Assembly: GCF_019048265.1 (NCBI RefSeq)
Contig: NZ_CP077311.1
Coordinates: forward strand, 1,032,501-1,096,500
Reading direction: 5' to 3'
Source: Aeromonas sp. FDAARGOS 1405
GTDB taxonomy: Bacteria > Pseudomonadota > Gammaproteobacteria > Enterobacterales > Aeromonadaceae
DNA length: 64,000 nt
Of the stretch, positions 57,968 through 64,000 are shown one piece after another. The translations under genes were made by a program, and so were the position numbers. Positions within the stretch are counted from its first letter, which is position 1. Every line of letters starts with the position of its first letter. A model generated the notes under the pieces. That model saw only the letters and a program-made list of their open reading frames with translations. It was not told the origin of the DNA and ran no database searches.

Positions 57968-58642
57968 TCAGGCTTGCCGGGTGGCCGTTTGCAGACTGGA
58001 TAATCCGGCCTCACCCACCAGCTTGCGGCTGAGGTAGCGCAACAAGACACCGTAGAGCGGCACGAACAAACCAAGGCTTATCAGCAACTTGAATACGTAA
58101 TCGACGGTTGCGATCTCGACCCAGTGCTCTGCCATGAAAGGATCTGTGGTGCGCCAGAAGGCCACACTGAAGAAAGCGATGGTATCAACCAGATTACCGA
58201 ACAGGGTGGAGGCCGCAGGTGCAATCCACCACTGCTTGAGCAGACGCAGGCGGTTGAACACCATCACATCCATGAACTGACCCACCAGATAGGCCATAAA
58301 GCTGGCCAGCGCGATACGCGCTACGAACAGGTTGAACTCGGCCAGATGACCAACGCCCTGGAAACTCCCTTCGAAGAAGAGCACAGAGAGCGCATAGGAG
58401 ACTGCCAGCGCAGGCAGCATCACGGTCTGGATAATCTTGCGTGCCAGACCGGCACCGAAGATCCGCACCGTCAGATCAGTGGCCAAGAAGATAAACGGGA
58501 AGCTGAACGCACCCCAGGTGGTATGGAAGCCAAACACGGTGATCGGCAGCTGCACCAGATAGTTGCTGCTGGCAATGATCAGAATGTGGAACAACGACAG
58601 GCGAACGAGCGCCGTTTGGTACTGCGCAGGGGTCAGATTCAT
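57968..58642 (-). CDS. yhhQ: Queuosine precursor transporter YhhQ
   Basis: 224 residues, about six membrane helices, COG1738 family; conserved FPFIFLATDLTVRIFGAGLA and FGNLVDTIAFFSVAFWRT. Inner-membrane carrier of 7-cyano-7-deazaguanine and preQ1 for queuosine in tRNA. The mRNA leader carries a preQ1-I type riboswitch, which agrees with this role. Confidence 0.95.
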   Translation of the reverse strand: MNLTPAQYQTALVRLSLFHILIIASSNYLVQLPITVFGFHTTWGAFSFPFIFLATDLTVRIFGAGLARKIIQTVMLPALAVSYALSVLFFEGSFQGVGHLAEFNLFVARIALASFMAYLVGQFMDVMVFNRLRLLKQWWIAPAASTLFGNLVDTIAFFSVAFWRTTDPFMAEHWVEIATVDYVFKLLISLGLFVPLYGVLLRYLSRKLVGEAGLSSLQTATRQA

Positions 58643-58649
58643 CTTGTGA

Positions 58650-58680
58650 CCTTTTTGGTTAATGGGGTTAGGGAACCCAT
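58650..58680 (-). promoter_or_regulatory. preQ1-I riboswitch upstream of yhhQ
   Basis: On the minus strand ATGGGTTCCCTAACCCCAT forms stem P1 with a C/U-rich loop, followed by TAACCAAAAAGG. This nearly matches the Thermoanaerobacter tengcongensis preQ1-I aptamer (GGGT..CAGTAACCCCAGTTAACAAA). The A-rich tail with the ribosome-binding AAGG would form the H-type pseudoknot, so ligand binding would hide the Shine-Dalgarno 7 bp from the ATG. The control is therefore probably translational. Confidence 0.83.
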
Positions 58681-58712
58681 ATCGCCACCATTGGCGATAA
58701 TCGAGGGGCGAG

Positions 58713-58740
58713 ATTATACGCCCCCAAACCGATAGTTCAA
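58713..58740 (-). promoter_or_regulatory. yhhQ promoter
   Basis: -35 TTGAAC (58735-58740), 16-bp spacer, -10 TATAAT (58713-58718). Transcription would begin near 58706, giving a leader of about 64 nt that holds an ATCGCCA/TGGCGAT hairpin and the riboswitch. Confidence 0.8.
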
Positions 58741-58801
58741 TCTTTATGCGATTACGCTTGTCCAGGTTGGCCAGCGGCAGAGCTGGCCTTGTGGGCGATA
58801 G

Positions 58802-59089
58802 TCACGCCTTGTGCAGTCTGGCGAGCCAGAGCAGTACCTCCCGATCCGCCGGGCGCACCGTCTCCAGCCAGCAGCCGCTGTAGTGTTCATACTCCAGCCG
58901 AAACTGGCTCCCTTCAAACTCCAGCAACCAGCTATGGCGATCGGCCCCCGCATCCTGCTCGAGCGGCTGCAGCTCCCACTCTCGCAGCAAGACCTGCGCC
59001 AACAGCGGAAACGAGTCCCACTCGAGCGCCGGACAATCCAGCGTCACTACGCCAACTTCGCTATCTACCTGTTTGATTTGCCAACTCAT
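58802..59089 (-). CDS. DUF3630-like hypothetical protein
   Basis: 95 residues from the ATG at 59089 (MSWQIKQVDSEVGVVTLDCP); the frame extends upstream into selO. Ends REVLLWLARLHKA. Length, pattern and place beside selO fit the small DUF3630 family of gammaproteobacteria. Cytoplasmic, function unknown. It starts 10 bp after selO, so it is likely in the same transcript. Confidence 0.7.
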   Translation of the reverse strand: MSWQIKQVDSEVGVVTLDCPALEWDSFPLLAQVLLREWELQPLEQDAGADRHSWLLEFEGSQFRLEYEHYSGCWLETVRPADREVLLWLARLHKA

Positions 59090-59099
59090 GCCCAATCTC

Positions 59100-60527
59100 T
59101 CAGCTGCTGCAGGAGAGCTCACCACCGCAATACCATGCCGGAGTCGGGGTGGCGAGATCCTCATATTCGGGTTGTTCATCATAGGGGCGTTGCAGGGCGG
59201 CGAACAGCCGCTCGAACGGCCGCATATCCCCTGTGTCGGCGGCGTCGATCACCTGCTGGGCCAGCGCATTGCGCAGCACATACTTGGGATTGATGGCATC
59301 CATCTGCGCCTTGCGCACGGCATCCTCGCTTCCTTCGCGCATTAGCCGCGCCCGATAGCGCTCCAGCCACTCCTGCCAAACACCAGGTTCAGACAACAGG
59401 GCCAGCAGAGACGCAGGCCACGCCCCCTCTTGCGTTACCTCACTGAGACGACGAAGGAACAGGTGGTAATCCACCTTGTGGGCCGCCAGCAACCGGAACA
59501 ACTCGCGGAACAGCGCCGGGTCATACTCCTCCCACACCGCCAGCCCGAGTTTGGCCCGCATCAGCTCGGAGTAGTGCAGCATCAGCTGCTGCTCGTACTG
59601 GGCCAACGCAGCAGCCAGCGCATCACCGTCTACATGGCCAGCCAGCGCCTGTGCCAGCTTTTGCAAATTCCAGTAACCGACCGCGGGCTGCTGATCCAGC
59701 GCGTAGCGGCCCGCAGGGTCCGAGTGGTTGCAGACAAAATCGGGCACGTAAGCATCGATAAAGCCGTATGGCCCGTAATCCAGCGTCAAGCCGAGCAGCG
59801 ACATGTTGTCGGTATTCATTACCCCGTGACAGAAGCCCGCCGCCTGCCATTTGGCAATCAGCCGCGCGGTGCGGCGCACCACTTCGGCAAACAGTTCGGC
59901 ACCACTCTCCTGTTCGGGGAAGTGGTGGCGCAGCAGATAGTCGATGAGTGGCGGGATCTTCTCCCCCTGCCCGCTCCAGGCGAAATACTCGATATGACCG
60001 AAGCGCAGATGGCTGGGGGCGGTGCGCAGCACGGTCGCCCCGGTCTCCACTAGCTCGCGGTAAACGGGCTCCTGACTCCCCACCAATACCAGCGCCCGGG
60101 TGGTCGGGATGCCGAGGGCATGGAGCGCCTCGGAGGCGAGATACTCGCGGATGCTGGAGCGCAGCACGGCGCGGCCGTCGCCAAAGCGGGAAAACGGCGT
60201 CTTTCCTGCCCCCTTCAGGTGCAGATCCCAGCGCTGACCATCCGGCGCCAGCTGCTCACCCAGCAACAACGCGCGACCATCCCCAAGCCGCGGGCTATAA
60301 CCCCCGAACTGATGGCCGGCATAGACCTGCGCTACCGGCTGCATACCGGGCAGTACTTTTCCCTCGCCACAACAGGCGATCCAGTCAGCCTCGCTGACGC
60401 CTCCCAATCCCAGCTCATCCAGCAAAGCCCGGTTGAGATGAAGCAACCGGGGCTGCTGCAGCGGCTGGGGGGCCACGGGTTCACAGGCCCAGGGCAACTC
60501 GGTCGCAAAAGTGTTGATCAACTTCAT
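59100..60527 (-). CDS. selO: Protein adenylyltransferase SelO (YdiU)
   Basis: 475 residues from the ATG at 60527 (MKLINTFATELPWACEPVAP). Pseudokinase fold that uses ATP upside down to transfer AMP to Ser, Thr or Tyr of target proteins. Shows YAGHQFGGYSPRLGDGRALL, LKGAGKTPFSRFGDGRAVLR, HGVMNTDNMSLLGLTLDYGP and the C-terminal CGGELSCSS that carries selenocysteine in animals and Cys here. Confidence 0.96.
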   Translation of the reverse strand: MKLINTFATELPWACEPVAPQPLQQPRLLHLNRALLDELGLGGVSEADWIACCGEGKVLPGMQPVAQVYAGHQFGGYSPRLGDGRALLLGEQLAPDGQRWDLHLKGAGKTPFSRFGDGRAVLRSSIREYLASEALHALGIPTTRALVLVGSQEPVYRELVETGATVLRTAPSHLRFGHIEYFAWSGQGEKIPPLIDYLLRHHFPEQESGAELFAEVVRRTARLIAKWQAAGFCHGVMNTDNMSLLGLTLDYGPYGFIDAYVPDFVCNHSDPAGRYALDQQPAVGYWNLQKLAQALAGHVDGDALAAALAQYEQQLMLHYSELMRAKLGLAVWEEYDPALFRELFRLLAAHKVDYHLFLRRLSEVTQEGAWPASLLALLSEPGVWQEWLERYRARLMREGSEDAVRKAQMDAINPKYVLRNALAQQVIDAADTGDMRPFERLFAALQRPYDEQPEYEDLATPTPAWYCGGELSCSS

Positions 60528-60632
60528 GGTTGTACCATTCGTCCCTGCGTATGCTCGTGTCACTCTTTATACTGCCGTCAGCCATGCTTGCGCTAACTGG
60601 CAACCATCATTTTTCAATTCAAGGAGAAGAAG

Positions 60633-60935
60633 ATGCAAAAATGGGTATATGCCCTGCCCTTGCTGGCACTGGCGTGGGGTCATCAGGCCAAGGCTGCCGA
60701 TATTGAAGCCGGCAAGGCCAAGGCGGCGGTCTGTGCGGCCTGCCACGGGGTGGAAGGCAAGGCGATGATCCCCAACTATCCCCATCTGGCGGGTCAGAAT
60801 GCAGCCTATCTGGTGAAACAGTTGAAAGCGTTCAAGGATGGCACTCGCAAAGAGCCCTTGATGGACCCCTTCATGGCGCCCCTGACCGATGCGGATATCG
60901 ACAATCTGGCCGCCTTCTACGCCAGCCTGAAATAA
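60633..60935 (+). CDS. Class I cytochrome c (c553-type)
   Basis: 100 residues. Signal peptide about 1-21 (cleavage near QAKA/ADIE), haem motif CAACH (Cys34, Cys37, His38), probable axial Met in MDPFMAPL. Small soluble periplasmic electron carrier. AAGGAG precedes the ATG. Monocistronic, divergent from selO. Confidence 0.9.
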   Translation: MQKWVYALPLLALAWGHQAKAADIEAGKAKAAVCAACHGVEGKAMIPNYPHLAGQNAAYLVKQLKAFKDGTRKEPLMDPFMAPLTDADIDNLAAFYASLK

Positions 60936-60977
60936 CCTCGCGTCTGACCCCAGGTTCTTCCGAGCCGCGCTTACCGT

Positions 60978-61002
60978 GGTCGATTAGGCTGCCTAATCGA
61001 CC
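60978..61002. terminator. Hairpin between the cytochrome c gene and recQ
   Basis: GGTCGATTAGG, CTG, CCTAATCGACC: a perfect 11-bp stem at the recQ stop. No strong U-tract on either side, so the terminator role is likely but not certain. Confidence 0.6.
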
Positions 61003-62838
<1,836 letters not shown>

Positions 62839-62971
62839 GGGCTCTCCTTTGGGGTCGCCATTCTAAAGCAGCCGCCGCCCACAATAAACCTGCCATTGCG
62901 ACTGTTAAGGAACTGTTGCAGACTGGCTGGAGTTTTTACTCGGCTTTGATGACAAGGATTGGGATCAGAGA

Positions 62972-63436
62972 ATGAAACAGATGCTCAAGAAGATGGCGCT
63001 CAGTGGCATTGCCAACCTGTTTGCCGAGAAGATGCCGTTCAACAAGCTGATCGGCATGCAGGTGACCCACTACGACTTCGACAAGGTGGAACTGCGCATC
63101 AAGATGGACGACAAGCTGATCGGCAACCCTTTCCACAACATCCTGCACGGCGGCGTCACCGCCACGCTGCTGGATGTGGCAGGCGGTATGATAGTCGCCG
63201 CCTCCTGCATCGACGAGCTGGAGGAGTTCTCCCCCAGCTATCTCAAGGAGCGCTTCGCCCGCCTAGGCACTATCGATCTGCGGGTGGATTACCTGCGCCC
63301 GGGACGCGGCAACGAGTTTATCGCCACCGCCCACATCATCCGGGCTGGCAGCAAGGTGGCCGTCGCCCGGATGGAGCTGCACAACGAAGAGGGCACCCAC
63401 ATCGCCTTCGGCACTGGTACCTATCTGGTGGGTTGA
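62972..63436 (+). CDS. yigI: Hot-dog thioesterase family protein YigI
   Basis: 154 residues. PaaI-like hot-dog fold with NILHGGVTATLLDVAGGMIV and DLRVDYLRPGRGNEFIATAH. E. coli YigI, an acyl-CoA thioesterase, is beside pldA and recQ. Here it sits next to recQ as well, and pldA is not present between them. Confidence 0.88.
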   Translation: MKQMLKKMALSGIANLFAEKMPFNKLIGMQVTHYDFDKVELRIKMDDKLIGNPFHNILHGGVTATLLDVAGGMIVAASCIDELEEFSPSYLKERFARLGTIDLRVDYLRPGRGNEFIATAHIIRAGSKVAVARMELHNEEGTHIAFGTGTYLVG

Positions 63437-63560
63437 ACCAAGTTAGTGCATAAAAACCACGCGGCTAATCTACTTTTAATCATTAGATTCCTTACCCCCT
63501 CTGGCCGAACAAGGTCCATACTGATAGTCGGGATTGTGTGCAGAGGGAGGATTGCAGGCG

Positions 63561-64000
63561 ATGAGTGCGAAACTGGCCATCAAACCATCCAGAGCCTTGT
63601 TGACACAGCTCGAGTCCATGCTCGACGAGGTGCAGACACCCGAGTGTCGCCACTGGTTGGAACAGGAGCTTGAGGGGTATTCTCTCTCCTCACCCCTGCC
63701 TTGGTATCGCATCGTTCCCTGTCGGCAACGCGGTCACTTTCTGGATCTGAAAACGGGAAAATATTTGACCTGTCATATCAACAGTCAAACGCTATGCCAA
63801 CGCGATCTGGCCCAAATTCAGTTCATTTATGCCCGTGAACCCGCCGCCCACTATTTGCTGCAACGCAATTCCGGTATTGAACCCTGGCCAGAACAGCTGC
63901 TGGAAGATTATCAGGAGCAGTTGATCCCCGGCCATCTATGCCTGCAAGCCTGGCATGAGCCCGTTATTTCATTACGTGCACAACTGATGGAGGGAATAGA
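63561..64000 (+). CDS. AbiTii-domain-like protein (partial)
   Basis: 146 codons are present, open to the window edge. ATG at 63561 (MSAKLAIKPSRALLTQLESM). The pattern LLTQLESMLDEVQTPECRHW, then LEQELEGYSLSSPLPWYRIV and a later LIPGHLCLQAWHEPVISLRA resembles the AbiTii domain of phage-defence-linked proteins (helical start, WLExELxGY, PxYR). This is by eye. The upstream 124 bp are AT-richer than the rest of the window, which fits an accessory locus. Confidence 0.55.
   Translation, partial: MSAKLAIKPSRALLTQLESMLDEVQTPECRHWLEQELEGYSLSSPLPWYRIVPCRQRGHFLDLKTGKYLTCHINSQTLCQRDLAQIQFIYAREPAAHYLLQRNSGIEPWPEQLLEDYQEQLIPGHLCLQAWHEPVISLRAQLMEGI

Overview
The window looks like a core chromosomal segment of an Aeromonas species (Gammaproteobacteria). 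The inference rests on several points: about 60% GC, the E. coli-like order S10-spc-alpha ribosomal operons, ompR-envZ/greB-tex, bioH-gntX-nfuA, yibN-secB-gpsA/gpmI-envC, dtd-yihY-fabY and recQ-yigI, and a RyhB whose core is identical to the enterobacterial one. I saw no rRNA, tRNA, CRISPR array, insertion sequence or prophage. The species cannot be fixed from the sequence alone.

Layout. 1-13.8 kb: minus-strand ribosomal superoperon from S10 (rpsJ) to L17 (rplQ, cut by the window edge), with secY and rpoA. It has an S10 leader, a terminator plus promoter between the S10 and spc units, and an alpha-operon promoter with an S4-type leader. 13.9-20.1 kb: an EamA exporter, envZ-ompR (-), and greB and tex (+). 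20.2-21.6 kb: three poorly known minus-strand genes, including an HEQAH metalloprotease and a small flagellar-tail-like protein. 21.6-29.0 kb: bioH, gntX, nfuA, gpsA-secB-rhodanese (no grxC), gpmI-envC. 29.1-36.8 kb: a gluconate/Entner-Doudoroff regulon (gntR, eda-edd-gntK, gntU) with GntR-type operators, beside a chromosomal Qnr-like pentapeptide-repeat gene and with an AraC regulator and an NTF2-like gene inserted.

36.8-45.8 kb: pssA, recG (followed by a diverged second copy of its own 3' end), an AsmA-like protein, fabY, a spermidine-synthase-like methyltransferase, dtd, yihY. 46-54.4 kb: a short malic enzyme, an Mtr-like aromatic amino acid carrier, an NAD-binding/DUF2867-like protein with a duplicated 5' end, a calcium-loop protein, priA and rpmE. 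54.4-63.4 kb: a CpcT/CpeT-like protein, an HBM-type chemoreceptor, rraA, the small RNA ryhB, yhhQ behind a preQ1-I riboswitch, a DUF3630-like protein, selO, cytochrome c, recQ, yigI. The right edge cuts a gene that resembles AbiTii-domain proteins.

How it works together: GntR presumably controls gluconate import (gntU), phosphorylation (gntK) and breakdown (edd, eda), with a CRP-like site adding catabolite control. RyhB sits under a Fur-box promoter. YhhQ imports queuosine precursors under preQ1 control. The least explained items are the all-synonymous recG 3' duplication (a probable integration or recombination scar), the duplicated and overlapping start of the gene at 48.9-50.3 kb, the metalloprotease pair, and the AbiTii-like gene at the edge.
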